Source of the DNA: Straminergon stramineum
Taxonomy: Eukaryota; Streptophyta; Bryopsida; Hypnales; Calliergonaceae
DNA length: 64,000 nucleotides
NCBI GenBank assembly: GCA_963920665.1
Contig: OY987268.1
Location: 16,804,501-16,868,500, forward strand
Direction: 5' to 3'
Each line of letters begins with the position of its first letter. The first letter of the stretch is position 1. Shown here one piece after another: positions 35,641-49,216 of this stretch. The translations under genes were made by a program, and so were the position numbers. Under the pieces are notes generated by a model. The model was not told where the DNA came from and did not search any database. It saw only the letters and a program-made list of their open reading frames with translations.

Positions 35641-38600
35641 ACCACCCATGTAGAAGGGCCCGCAAAAGTGATGGTTTTGGATGCTTCTGCATAATTTGGT
35701 GATAATGTAACTTAAGTTAGAAGCCCTTGGAGGTGCCTAAGAGTTGACGCAACTCCCGGCTAAATAAGCTTAAGCCCAAAATGGAAGGCATTGACCGGAA
35801 AGGGATTATGAAACTCAAAACTCAAAAGGTGTTCAATTGCCAAGTGGAGATCACCAGAGAACTGCCACCAATTTGGTGCCATTTTGGGGTCTTGTGGGCT
35901 ATGCCTATTTGCAGCCATTTTGTGCCATTTTGTGTGCCTTTGTGGGCTATGCCCTTTTTGCAGCCATTTGGAGTGACATTGTGACCTAGTCTAATAAGTT
36001 TTTACAATCTCAAGAGCAGACATTTGTAGCCTTGATGCTGCTCCAGCACATAATGTGCTTTCAGCCAATCCTTGCACTCAATTTGTGAGGCCCAAAATTT
36101 AAAAAAAAAAGTGGGGCTGCTAATTTTAAGTTAAGTTATCCTAAGTGCCCACCCTCGTTTATGGGCTTTGGAATGGTACTCACCATTTCCCGAGGAGAGG
36201 CAAGGTGAGGCGAGGTGGGGGCTGGGCATGGTACCATGTTCCATATCCCTAAGAAGATTTCGGCTGGGCCACATTTTGAGAATGGAAGGACACCTGGTGG
36301 TAGTTTAGTTTAGAATTAGTGTACCTTCTTCATTTCTTGACGACCTACAAGCTCATATAAGTTTATTCCCATTTGGAAATGTCAACTTCAGTTGTTAATG
36401 TTTCCATAAGCAAAATCAGCCAAATCATGCGGGTTTTGCATGTGCACATGTCATTCATGGTGGTCTTTGGGTATCAAGGAATAGTGCTGAAGCATGGTGC
36501 ACAAGGCCCCTGTTGGGCATTAAAAACTTAATAAAGTGAGCTTGGTGCCACTGTGGGCCTGTAGTACCATGCTCTGACATTATTCCTTGTTGCCTCAAGA
36601 TCACTCTTCAACTTTTATATAGAAAGTACACATCAGACAATGGGTAGTTTTATCCCTTGGGGCACCTGGCGATCAGCTTTCTTTATTTGCAAAGTGTGCC
36701 GGCTTTAGGTGAATGATGAAAAGTTCCATGATGAGTTGGAGAGGATTTTGTACTTGCCTCCAACTTTTGATTGATGCTTGCATATTGTGGTACAATTTTC
36801 ACCTGCATTCAGACCCACATATTCTGATTCTCTTATAAGAGCCTAATTGAAAGTAGGGTAGAAACTTTCATTGGTGTAAAAAATAAAAATAAAAAGTAGT
36901 ATAGAAACGTTACTTTGTTCAATCCACCTTTCACGTGGTTCATGGATAACAACACTAGAAGATTGCTTGTTTTGGAGCATTAGGGAAAGCACCAAGGCTT
37001 CATGTCTAGTGGGTTTTTTTTAATGATTTAGCTTCATCTAAGTAGTGGCAATAATTTTAGATGAACTTTTGATGAGGTGGCTATTTCTATCTATCCTGGG
37101 AAGATAGAAAATTCACTTAGTAGATGAACATTAGTGAATTATGGCTATGCATAGATATCGATGAGCAAAGCAAGGAGGTAGGATATCCATCTTCATAGTG
37201 GATGTCTAAGTTTTATCGCCCTTGCTTGGAATGTGTGGCTACAATGAGAGTAGTTTAGGCGATTACAACCTAGTGTTTATCTGACTCAATGGCAATGTGA
37301 GGTTTGGGCATGAGGCCAAATGGCTAAATATAATTAGTGGATAGTGAAATTAGGCAAAAAAAATACAATTTCTACCCCTTTAATTTCTATAGTAAAATCG
37401 AAGTACATGGATGGTGGTGAATTTTGGCGATTTTTAGCCACAAAAAAAAATGTTGTTTTGGTGTTCTCACTAGTGCTCTAGGACCAACTTTCTACTAGTT
37501 CAAACACATCCAAGTATGTTCATAAAAAATGTTGTAATTATCAAAGCAATGCATATTAGTTTGTAACCTTAAAGCCAAAGTTTTTATCTTGAAAACCATT
37601 TTCTTATTTTTTTAATTTTTATATTCTATAATTAATTATTGAAGAATGTAGGTCCCTTGCTATAATAGTGAGAATGTTCTAGTATACTATCTATGTGAAC
37701 ACATACCTATAAAATAATATACCTTCTACATTTACTAGAAGATGAAATTTTCTTGGTTGCCAAGACTACCGAAGTTTGGAAACAAAAAAGCCACAATGCT
37801 TTTGCAATATTTATTTGAATTGCATGAAACAAAGCTTGATATGAAGATGATGCTTGGAAGATCTTCTAAAAATATTAGAAAAGCAATCAAATTTATTTGG
37901 GTAGACAAGATAGGAGGTCCTAAAACAAATTGGACTTCTAAAATATTTTCTAATATAGAAGTATATATTGGCTTCTTGAAGTTACCAATAGTCAACATTT
38001 GAGGGTGGGGATGCTTGTAGAGCCCTACGTCATTTCAAGTTCAAAAATACACAACGAATTCCACAAGTATCCAAAAATACAAATGAAATTGAATTCAATG
38101 CAATTTATATTGGTCTTGCAAGAAAAAATTACTTAAAAGTGTTGTAAGTTGTGCAAAGTCCTCTCCAAAGCTACATCAATTCTTTAAAGGGATGATTTTA
38201 GGACCTCCTATCCTACATGTATCACCCTTATAAATATGGTTGATTAAATATATTATGGTCATGATGAGGGTTGTTCTAGAGTAACTTTTGCTCAATGAAT
38301 CCAAATTTAGATTCAATATAGCCATCCTACATTTTTAATCATAGAATTATGTATGAGAGATGAACCCATGGCCAAATATACTTATTTTTTTGGATTCTTT
38401 GTTTTTATTAAAATTGATACTTTAGTGAATATCATATAAAATGTAGCTGAATATACTACTGACTACCTTAAGCTCATGAGAACCAATAACTCATACAACA
38501 TGTATGCATAGTCACTCACTTCTTAAAATTCCAAATTGTGATATTTAAAACCCCTAAAGCTCATTGCAAATTGAAATGGTTTTTGAGAAATTTGGACATC

Positions 38601-39745
38601 TAAAATGGTATCAAGTTTTGGGGTTTTTTCTTCATTTTTTTGAGAGTAGTGAAACAAACAAAGTTCTAGGGTCCAAATTTTGGTAGGCAGAGTGCAACAT
38701 GATTTTGTTTTCAAAATTTTCATACTTCTTAACATGAGTCTCCCTTCAAATACAAAGTCCCTAAATCTTCCTTCTAAAAAAAATCTGAATTCTTGGGCCC
38801 CAAAGCCCAACAAAGCTACATTGTCAAAAGTCCAAGCATTCTTGAAAACAAAATTTTGCTCTACTTTGCAAACTTTGTTCTCACACATACATTTTTCTCG
38901 TATCCAATTTTTTTATGTGACTCTTGATCAATCAAGAATAAGATCCCATGGTTACAAATTCTGAAAAATGAATAAAATTTGATTAATAGCCCCCCCCCTT
39001 TTTTTTTTTAAAGTTTTGACTTTTGGTAGTTTTGTGAGTATTCATTAATTTATAGCCATGGATCTTTAAACCCATAGTGTTTTGACATCCCAATTTTGGA
39101 CAATGAACAAAGAAGTTCGAAAGGCTCTTTTGACAACATAACTTCTCATACACTTTTTAATGATGAATTTGATGAAATTGAGGTATATAATATATATTTA
39201 TAACGATACTAGCAACTTCAAATTGCAATGAATCATTATCCTCACATTTAAGAAGAACGCTCACTTGATGCACTTTAGGTTTTCATTGTGAACATCAAAT
39301 GAAACAATTGGATGATGTTTCTCTAGGACGAAAATGTGATGGGGATTTTGACGAGTCATTAGAGGGGTCATGCCACACCATGTACTTAATCCCTAAAGAA
39401 CAATTGAAAATCTTAGTAGGTTCCTATGAAACCAACTTTGTTCGGATGTCCACAAATTTTTGACACAAGGTGCAAACATAGCCCCCCTTTAGAGGGAATA
39501 TAATTTTTTTCCCAATCGAGTACCTAGATCATAAGTTACATTGACTTGAACTTTTTGAAGCCAAGACAATTTGGGCATCTTTTGGTAAAATTGTCATTGA
39601 TTATTGAATTTTGGGGTGTAAATAACTAATGAAATGTAGAGTACAATTGTCCACCCCCCCCAAATTTTAGGTCTCAAATCACATTCTAAGAGGAGCCAAA
39701 CTTTGTTAACTATGTTAGAGTGGTTTCAAGAAAAAACATTTTTGT
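35641..39745. other. Gene-free interval with a short tandem repeat
   Basis: At 35891-35970 the phrase TGTGGGCTATGCC followed by TTTTTGCAGCCATTT-like sequence occurs twice in tandem. The rest is AT-rich and low in ORFs. Poly-C next to poly-T is present at 38991-39010. A frame at 37742-38002 is open for 86 codons, but nothing in it is familiar and no splice context supports it. Confidence 0.4.
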
Positions 39746-40130
39746 TTAACCCTTAAACATTGACATAGATGTTTTGTGTCCGATGGATGACAAAAACCTC
39801 TTTGATGGATGTAAGAAATCTTTTTTCATTCATTTTTTGTGTGTGAGAGTAGTAATGCAATTCTGCTGTGTCAAGGAAGTCCAAGAATAGGATCATTGAA
39901 TGCATTCTCATTATTAGGTGGTGCAAATTGCAAGAAAATGTCACGAAGATTCATATGGATAGTCATAGAACCACTACTACCCTTCTTTCAATTTCCATGA
40001 GGGCAATAGGTGATGCACTCTTTCCCAATCTTTGTTTAGTGCAAGAACAATGTATTCAACTGCGATCAACATGCATACTATTCATTGCCCACTTTCTTCC
40101 ATGATTACCAGACCATCATTTAAGGGTTAA
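39746..40130. mobile_element. TTAA-bounded MITE, short copy
   Basis: The left end is TTAACCCTTAAACATTGACA and the right end in reverse complement is TTAACCCTTAAATGATGG. The first twelve bases are identical in the two ends, including TTAA. 385 bp, no coding frame. It lies about 680 bp downstream of the phosphofructokinase stop codon. Confidence 0.65.
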
Positions 40131-40813
40131 CTTCAAGCTCTATTATCTTGCATTCTCTAAAGCCAAAGTTCTTGAAATTTTTCCCACATATTCCATATGT
40201 TTGTCTCTAACTTTTCACTGTTTGGGTTTAAAAGAACCCATTCCTCATTGCAAAAGAAATCAAAAGAAATAACTAGTGTATTGTCAAATCACTTAAAAAT
40301 TTACTCCAAAGAGGGCTTACTGATCCTGATTCACAGGAATGAAAAAAAGTTTTTATTCTCACTTAAAACTTTATAATCTTTCAATCCACGCAGTCAAATG
40401 AAATGCCACTCACTTGGGGACTCTTCTCACAAGTGACGGAAAATGTAAGATATGATTCACAGATCACACCGGTCTCCATATCTGATCTGGAAAAGAAGCC
40501 CAGCCCAATCGTTTTATCCTGACAACTAACACTCAAATATTTTGTGACAGCTCACTGCTGATCCACTGAAAGGTATCTCAAGCATTTTATAATCACACAA
40601 TGCAGTATTTCTGGACCACCTCGGGAAAGAGAAACGTAAGAGAAATTCTACAAGCACACCGCTATCACAAAGTCACTATCACAAACAATAATAGTACCTC
40701 AACAGGCTTTTGTTGAAATGTAACAGGTTGGCCATAAACAGAGCTACTGTACACGCACCAACAATTGTCGCTATTCAGGAGACAAATAAGGCTGGTATTC
40801 AAAACCTTCTTTC
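40131..40813. other. 3' flank of the phosphofructokinase gene
   Basis: Read on the minus strand this follows the PFK stop codon and probably contains its 3' UTR and poly-A signal region. No other gene or notable repeat was seen. Confidence 0.45.
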
Positions 40814-43800
40814 TCATAAAAAGTCAGGTTGCCCAGTCGATGTAAGACACCTGTGCCACATGCGGCTGTTGGGATCAACATTTCTAGCATACGCAATTAC
40901 CTCTGGAATGGGTAGAAGCACGTAGTGATTGTTAGCAATTCCTACGGTGACACCAGTGAATCCGGCAAAACCTGCATGAACCTGCAGGAGTCGTATTCAA
41001 GACAGAAAAAAATCAGTCTTCCAGATTGAGTCTCATTCTGAATCTGAAGGTGACCTTAGAATAGATGCATGTAACTCAGAAACCTTGTAATCTAAGTGAA
41101 AGCACAAAGAGACTTGAAAGGATAAGAGCTTCGAATAAGAGGATAATAACATTTCAATGAGTTGCAGTGTACAGATTCCAATTTAAGAATTCCTTGAGGG
41201 AAAAGAATTCTCTTCTAGAAACAACAGACGCACCGCATTCTGCCCAAGTACAGCACACAAGATGCGATCCGAAGCATTGGCACGACAAGCTCGGATCATG
41301 TACGTAGGATCAATGTACTTCACATCTGCTTGTACTCCGATATTCTTGAAATGTTTCTTTACCTGCATCAATGGCATTTTGCAGAGTATGTTAATTTTCA
41401 CAAAACTCGAAAAAAAGTCCAAGAAGCATTGCACAACACTTCAACAGAATCATTAAAACTCACGCACGTAACAATTCAAGATCGTCAGTGCCTCTTTCCG
41501 GGATTTCCGTGACCCAGCTCTTTCAATCACATATCAGAAGAGAGTGACGATACATCAAATTAGTGATCAAGTATTCTAATGAAACCCTTGTATTGCAGAT
41601 CTTTGGTAATTATGCACTAATTTTGGCAAATAAAGACACTTGTTTGTTGGAGATCTTTTAAAATACAACAGAATGAAAGAGATCAAGAGGAAGTATAAGG
41701 GAGGTCAAGAGGGAGATCTACGGTAGAGAAGCAGGCATGCAAACCTCTTTTGAAAGGTGAGCGCCAATGTCTCCGAGCACTGGGTTTCCAGAAGCATCAG
41801 TGGCATTTGACAGGCTTGCCATCAAATTCTGAAAGCACAGAATAGAGTACCGTCAGTATCCGTTCTAGATGCTCGCAGCAGTAATTTTGCAAAATGCAGA
41901 AAATATTGTAACGCATGTCGAGAGCTCAGACGATTGCAAAATTGCTTGTTAGGTATTTGAACGCAGTAGTAATGTAGCCACATGATTTTAACCACCTAAT
42001 AAGGGCAATCACCAATGAGTTTGTGCTTCTAAGGGACGGTTTCCATGTGGATCTCTTAGGGCAGTCAAGAATGTGGCCCGAAATTCTAAACAGGTGGAGG
42101 ATGCACAACTCTATATGGAAACTAACCCTACAAGAAAGTGCAGTGGAGATGATTCAAAAAAATTATCTGGCACCAGAAAGATAACTGCGATACACCGACT
42201 TTTAAATTCTAAGCCTTTCAATGCCTCAGTATGCGAACTAGGCCAAACATAACTATCAGAGTTTAGGGGGTTGAGAGCAGCTGACCTGACCGGCACCTTC
42301 AGCTACACAAATGACAGCTCGACCTTTAGTTTCCAGCAGGTATTGGATATGCTGCAGCATTCCCTCGGGTCCATCCAAGGTGAAGTTCACCTACAGGGCA
42401 CAAGACTTAAATATTTTGTCAGAACTGCTCTCTTTACACCGATATCTAGTAGCACAAATATCATCTTTGGCAGTGCGGAGGTTGCACCCTCTCCACCGTC
42501 TCCACGCTCTGACCTTGACAGGCTCTATACATTCCCTGTCTTTCTAAATATGTAAGCATGTCGTTCTGCCAAAACACCCCTCATTGCCTCCTTTCATTGA
42601 TAGTAATGGCAAAAGTGGAAGAAGCCTTAAATGTTCTATCTAAAGTTCTATTCCAATTCGAAATCATTGCAACATGCTTGGGCTGCACAAGAAAGGCTGT
42701 AAAGAATGTTAAGGTAATTGGGAGCTATGCAACGGTACTCGATTGGGGCTCTAATTACAATACGGTAGTAGAGCCCGAGCACTTCAAGCCATGTTAAAGA
42801 TTTATTTAAAGAGGAGTAGAAATATATTTGCTTGCTGATTACAATATAACTCACCAAATGAGTGAGTTCATAACAGCAGACTTCCTATAAAGGTTCAAGT
42901 TGTCCTTTGGATATGGAGGAATTCCCAGCGGGAGCAACACGTCTGCTGAACAATGTCGAAGTAAGCAGATGCCAAACTCAATTGTTCAAGGTTCAGGAGC
43001 TTCCAGACGGGCTGACTTTAAAATCGAAACAAAGTTAGGAATATCACCTCTGGTATCAAGCAGACGTCGACCTGACCGCTCGCTAAAGATGCATGCATGG
43101 CAATGAAACCACTTTGCCTTCCCATCAACTTGACAATGCCCACGCCATTGTAAGCACTGGTCGCCTGCACGGCATTGAGACATTTGTGAGACAAAGGTGC
43201 AGAGTGCTTGTCACAAATACTCGAAAGCATCAGGCCAGATTTTGATCGTGATTCATTTCCTAAATCATATAAAAAGAGCTAATCTTGAAATAAGAATACC
43301 TCAATGTAGGCTGAATTGATGGCTTTCTGGGCTTCCTCCACAGCGGTATCAAATCCGAAAGTCCTATCCATGAGCAGAATGTCATTATCGATCGTCTTAG
43401 GAACCCCCACAACGACGACTTTCTTCCCTCGTTTATGACACTGAAAACAGCATGGCAAGAAGTCAGTAACCTAGAGTCTGCGATCTTTTATCTCTAAGAG
43501 TTTGGCAAGACGATACGACCTGTCCATCTGCATTAACACCTTCCTTTCAGAAATTAAATTCCAGCGGTTGTAGAAGTCATATGTTCTAGCACATCCAAGT
43601 TTTGTTCAAAATCAATAGTAGTTAAACCTGCAGAATCCAAACCAGATTCATTTACCCAAAGCATCCTGTATGTAATCCCTGATTTGCGACTTTCTTAAAA
43701 TTGCAGTTGTAAACTTTGTGCCAAAAATGGAAAAAAAAGATTATGGGACGAAAGAGAAAAGGTAAGGCATTACCTCATTATGAATGGCTAGTGCACCTGC

Positions 43801-46800
43801 ATGCGTCCCATTTCCTCCAAGGACGAATAGCATGTTGATACCCTTCTTCTGTAGGACACAAGCGCCTCAGAGTGAACTAGCAATTTCTGAATCAAGTTTC
43901 ATTAGCCCCAATGGAAGGAGGTGAATACGTGCGTTTCAAGAAGGTATTCTTAGTGACCCAGTGGCGTTGCGGTAGAATGTGATGCAAGACTCAACTAGAG
44001 TTGCCAGGGGACGACACATGAGGCACATAATTGAACTTACCTCTATGCTATCCACAATATCGGTAGTTCTAGCTCCTCCACGGGAAACACCGAGAAGACT
44101 TCCTCCTTCAAGATGAATGTTCTGTACTATTTTCCTTGACAGCTGTACCCCACAAGCCAACAAAAAGACAGCTTTCATCAATCCAGCTCAATTTTTCGTT
44201 TAGTAAAAGTGACAACAAGTAGCTCAATTATCTGCTTTAGTTAGTGCATATTAAGCTGTCAGAATGATTCCGAGTTTTGGTAGAGAATTGGAGCATACAG
44301 GAATGTCGTGAAGGTTTTCCTCAAAAAATCCGCGGTAGCCATTACTAATTCCTCGAATATCCTCAACTCCATAGCAATCCAATGTCAAGACAATCTGCAA
44401 AAAATCAAGTGAAATTCAGAACCCATGCTCAAACTTGCACAAGAATCATCCCATTCCCTTCCTCAATGGGTCTCATGTATCTTAAAAAACATACAGAAAT
44501 TAAACGCTCTATTCTGCAAGTGGAAAGGTCACCTGCCGAATAACGTCATTGAGACCAGGGCATAGTCCTCCACAAGTAACAATGGCTGCCTTGACCTCTG
44601 CCGGATCGAAGTAGGTCTTCGACCGAGGTCCAGCCCTCGCAACCCTTCAGAAAACAATACAAACCACTAAAAATGGTTGGGCTCCAACATGAAGACCATA
44701 ACATACAAAAAAATGAAAAATAATGAAGACGATGACTCTGTGAAGAGCTCGTTCTGATAGCAACAAACGCTGGAAGCAACGAACGGTTCAGCTTACATTC
44801 TAAAGCTCCATTCAAGTCCCTTGATATATTCCTAGTAATCTACTAATGTATTAGGGACATATATCCATCGGGAAGTAGCAAAACTATCAAGAAACAGAAT
44901 GCAAAAGTTCCACGCAGGTTCAGGCAAAAATATTTCGTTTTAAGAATGCACTCAAGAGTTTGTTCCTCCTTTTTGTGTTTGATAACCAGGACACCCTACC
45001 ATTGATGCTGGAAATTGCAATCGCGGTCCACACATTCAGCTCCAGCTGATGCTGGTGATGCATACTTTATCGTCTGTTCACAGTCGCACAGGCTCAGAGA
45101 CTCTTGCAGAAACAATCTCTTGGGTCAATCCAGAAGGGATAACAATTCGTGACACCCAGTTAAAATTACATCCAGTAATCTTGGTCCAATTTACACGCTA
45201 TTAAAGCATACATTAGAAGAAATTCTATAGTTATTTGACCCTCAAGACTCTTAGTTCTCTGAATTCACTGCTGCACAGCCCTTGGAGAACTTTGGCTTCA
45301 CAAGGGTGACAAAAAACACACGTTAATGGCACAGACTCTGAATCTTAATAAGTACATAACTATTTGACACATGGATAGTCTACTAATAGGGAGCTTAACG
45401 AAACATAGAAACCAAATCTGAAGAGTATTCTGATGACATTCTTGAACCAGTTGGAAGACCATCTTTGTCGGAAGAACCAAATGAAGGCCTATATATGTGG
45501 GAAAGATATGAATGATGCGAAGAACAGTGGAGAGGAAGGTGGAACAATCAAATGGTTCCAAGACTTGGAGGAACCAAAAAAGCATCTTTGTGTGCAACAC
45601 GTATTTCCTTAGTCATTTCAAGAAAGTCATGAAATTTCAGTTTCGTTCACCACTGCTCTCTTTCTAGCTCACTTCTGGAGTGGAAAAGAAAGACCATCGG
45701 CCTGTTCAGATTGATACCTTGAGAAGGACGCGATCGTCTTCGTGGATGAACATTTTCCCAAGATCGTTGCTGAAGCGATTGGTTGTTCGGCCTTCTGGCA
45801 AGGGCAGACTAAACAGCAGAATGTTCAGTTTGCCTGTCTTAGTCTTCCCAAATTCGTTAGTTCAAAAACTACACCCAGACCTCTTTAATGTCACGCCCAA
45901 ACTGCAAGTGATTATCAATGGCTTCTGCAACATTGTGACAATCAATAGTGGTTGCATGAAAAAGTGAAATTAAACAAGTACTCAGGGTAATAAGTGTTAG
46001 GAAAGTGGTCTACAACCCAAAGTTTTCGCACTTATTGAATTCTTTATTATCACATTTGTATGCAGCTTCCTGCAACCTAACAATGAACCTACCAATGAGA
46101 ACAAGGAGAGTTTTAAACTGGGTACATCCCCAGCGTTACCCCAAAACTACTTCTCTTTTATTCAATTATTTAATTGAATTTTGCCTTAGATTAAATTAAT
46201 TCGGACACATTTATAACGACTAAGTTCACAAACATACAACATACAAAGACTGAAAAACGTTCAAAAGCAATCAGATTATTACCGAACTAGAAATCGGAGA
46301 ACAGAATAAAACAAGCTTACTCAGTTCTCGGGTAACCCTGCCATTTCCTAGTCTCCGATGTGACATTACAAAGGGTGATATGAAAGTCTTTTGAATCTAC
46401 TAAGTCGTCGCATTTCAAACAGAAAACCATTTCACAAATATTTTTGCATCATTTCGACAGTCACTACTGTTGCATGAAAATTGCCACTCCAGCAGTTCGA
46501 TCCAAGAACAGAGTATGCGACATTAAAGAGCTCTAGGTATCCAAGAATTTGAAACCTGAAATAATTCGTTGATCCGACATTACAAAGTGATACAAAACAC
46601 TTTCAAATGTACTAAGTAGTCCCATTTCAATCCAAAAATGATTTCACAAACATTTTTGCATCATTTTGATAGTACACTCTTGCATGTAAAATTGCCACTC
46701 CATAAGTTTGATGCAATTACAGAGGATATGACATTAAAAAGCTCCAAGTCTCCAAGAATTTGAAACCTAAAAAATAAATGCGCAACGAGAATCAAAGTTC

Positions 46801-47113
46801 CCACTGACCTCGTCTTCGCACAAAACGACGAAGGGCGCGCCGGCACATCGAACACATCCGTAATGTGCGGCGGTCGAAAATTCTCCGCATAATCGTCATC
46901 GAACAAGCTGAACTCATCCCGCTTCTCCGTCGTGCTCACCGCATTCCTCACAACCAAACGATCCTTTCCTACCGACACCAAACAAGGCACACGGCATTTC
47001 AAGAAAACTCTTCTTGACAGGAAACCCGAGGAGCCCAAGAGCTTCGAGCGAGCATTTTTTTCCACCCTAAGGACGGGATTCGGCACCATCACAACAGCAA
47101 CACTTGCCGCCAT
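40814..47113 (-). CDS. PFK5: Plastid-type ATP-dependent 6-phosphofructokinase (PFK4/PFK5 group)
   Basis: Eleven exons on the minus strand: 47113-46809, 44644-44533, 44394-44299, 44142-44041, 43848-43774, 43440-43300, 43164-43048, 42390-42286, 41828-41745, 41362-41234 and 40981-40814; all GT-AG and phase-consistent, giving 477 residues. The enzyme phosphorylates fructose 6-phosphate to fructose 1,6-bisphosphate. Motifs in order: [11 protein letters not shown] (125-135), [22 protein letters not shown] (215-224, ATP/Mg loop), the catalytic PKTIDND (244-250, Asp248 as proton acceptor), MGR (291-293) and VAEGAGQ. The GGNGTH form, with Asn where bacterial PFK has Asp, and the [10 protein letters not shown] lead-in are like the plastid PFK4/5 subgroup as I remember it. 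The N-terminal about 55 residues are rich in Ala, Ser, Val and Arg and low in acidic residues, as in a transit peptide. Intron 1 (about 2.2 kb) is much the longest and holds a duplication. The subgroup assignment is inference; the enzyme family is firm. Confidence 0.95.
46361..46773. repeat. Tandem duplication within PFK intron 1, unit about 210 bp
   Basis: 46361-46560 and about 46576-46773 are diverged direct copies. Both contain GACATTACAAAG, TTTTTGCATCATTT, AAATTGCCACTCCA and CCAAGAATTTGAAACCT in the same order. Located near the donor end of the intron of a gene transcribed leftwards. Confidence 0.85.
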
Positions 47114-47466
47114 GAATCCTGTGACAAATTGAGCTCGGGCGCTATCTCGTCCGAGATTTAGTCACGAATCTCTCAGTAGTTTAGGGTTTTGAGCGGATCG
47201 AATCCCTAAGAGATGAAGTGTTTCGTAGTGTGGATTCTGAGGCGCAAGCGGTATGCGATTGGGATCAATCGTGTTGAATGCTTCAAAGGAATGGCAGGTT
47301 TCGAACTCGAGGTTTCAATCTGGATGAACCCTGTCAAGGATTGGTGGCATGACGACGCAAAAATATCTCAAAATGCTTGCGACCCCACCAAAAGCGCGGA
47401 ATCTGAGCAGGGATAGATGCGCAAGACATTCCATTTGCAGCCCAGTGGGTGTGGGAATCTTCATTC

Positions 47467-47493
47467 CCCTAAACCCTAAACCCTAACCCTAAA
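47467..47493 (+). promoter_or_regulatory. Telomere-type repeats upstream of PFK
   Basis: Three to four units of CCCTAAA or CCCTAA are present about 350 bp upstream of the PFK start codon, followed by degenerate variants (ACCGAAACCCC). Either an interstitial telomeric repeat or a run of telo-boxes acting as promoter element; position favours the latter. Confidence 0.55.
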
Positions 47494-48519
47494 TAAAACC
47501 GAAACCCCAAACCGAAACCATTCAAACCATTATTGTAAGAGCAGATAACTGAAATGAATCAATAGGGATTAAAAGAATTAAAAATAGTAAAAATTAGACT
47601 TCCTTAACTTATGATTGATGGCCCCGTTGGCAATATGTAAAATCCAATTTTTTACATTGATCTAGTGGTTCAGCTTTCAAGATATGAAAAGCCCAATTTT
47701 GGACACAACATATGTTTTTGTATACATGACATAGAAGGTTCATGAATTGAGGTATATTATAGTGGTAAATTTTTATATTTATATGTATTGAATCAAATCC
47801 AATGATATATTGTACTTTCAATTGGGAATTCTTAAAGCTCTAAAATAGTCATATAGTAAACATGTATGGTATAGTATTTGAACTTGATAAGGTTTAGATA
47901 TTAACATGACATTCAAATGAAAGAATACTAATTGTTGAAATATCAATTCAATAGCGTGTGCCTTGCCATTTTTAGTAAATAATTTGTATTATGGGGATCA
48001 ATTATGTTTCTATATACATGATTGCCCTCAAATCTTTAAAGTTGAAGCCATTCAAGTCTTGGATGTCAAAGATGAATTGATTTCACATTAATAAAAGGAT
48101 CTTATCTATATTGCTTAAGAATATTATGCAATTTTAAGAAAGATTAAATGGCCTAAATTATAATTGGATAATGAGCTTAAATAACACATTTATAGTGTAG
48201 AAAGATGTCAACATTGAGAGGGACTAAAGAATTCCAATCAAATCTAAGGGTCAAACCAATCTTGCAACACTCCTTGCACTCTAGAAGGGCTACAACAATT
48301 ACCAAATTTGAAGGAAATGTAAGTACTTACTAGTTTATGACTCAAGAGAAATAAACTATGATTGTTGATGCTAAATTTTAGTGAGCACTTGTGATTTAAT
48401 CCCTAAAGGTCCATATAGCATTTTTTGGCAACATAGTGATTTTGGGCAATTCACTATGAATGGAATCTTTATTTTTTATTTTTTGAAATTTTCACACAAC
48501 ATGTGCCTAAGGAGTAGCT

Positions 48520-49107
48520 TTAACCTCTAGAGGCCCATGGCACATTTTGGACATCAATTGTGACTAATTACCACTTTTTAGGGTAGTGGAAAAAAATGAT
48601 TCTTTTAATTTTAATTTTTCAGAATTCAACTACACAAACTCATACTAGATTACTATGGAAATTTGTGGAAAAATTTCACAAACCTTTGATCACACAGATT
48701 GAAAGATTGTAAAATTTTTAAGTGGAAAGAAAAAGTTTTTTTTTATCTTGCTCTATAGGGCCAACACACTTTAATTCCTTTTAGAGTGAGATTTTTACAC
48801 TATGCATGGTTATTTTTTTGGACATTTGCATCTTCTATCATATAAATTACATACCTACTAAATTTCAAAGTTATAGGAGGAGTTTTGCACACATTACCCA
48901 AAGTTGCATGAGTTTCTCCAAAAGTTTAGGGCAACATAACTTTTGATTTAGGTGTCAGTTAAATAAAAATTTATATTTATACTTAGGACATATGTGTTCA
49001 CACCTAGTATCAAATATTTATAACATCTATTATAAAAATGACTTCATACACACCTAACCAAGATCACCAAAGTACATTCAATGAGTCTTCTGGTCCTTTA
49101 AGGATAA
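48520..49107. mobile_element. TTAA-bounded MITE, sister of the copy at 62177
   Basis: The left end is TTAACCTCTAGAGGCCCATG and the right end in reverse complement begins TTATCCTTAAAGGACCAG, so it has drifted. The whole 588 bp aligns by eye with 62177-62765 (589 bp): shared phrases include GCCACTTTTTAGGG or ACCACTTTTTAGGG, TTTGACATTTGCATCTT or close variants, AGGAGTTTTGCACA or AAGAGTTTTGCACA, and AAAAGTTTAGGGCA. Noncoding. Confidence 0.75.
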
Positions 49108-49216
49108 GGTGAGACAATTTTCATAGCTTTTGACTACATGGTTGAAAAGGTATTGTATGATATGTAATTTTCTTTACTCATTGGGTAAGCTGTGAAATTC
49201 AAAAAGTTCTTGAAAG

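Noticed and set aside
37742..38002. An 86-codon frame open on both strands
   Set aside because: Openness on both strands over the same bases reflects low stop density in an AT-rich repeat; no motif recognised.
47213..47416. A 67-codon frame divergent from PFK
   Set aside because: It lies in the likely PFK promoter, shows no family similarity and ends close to the telomere-type run.
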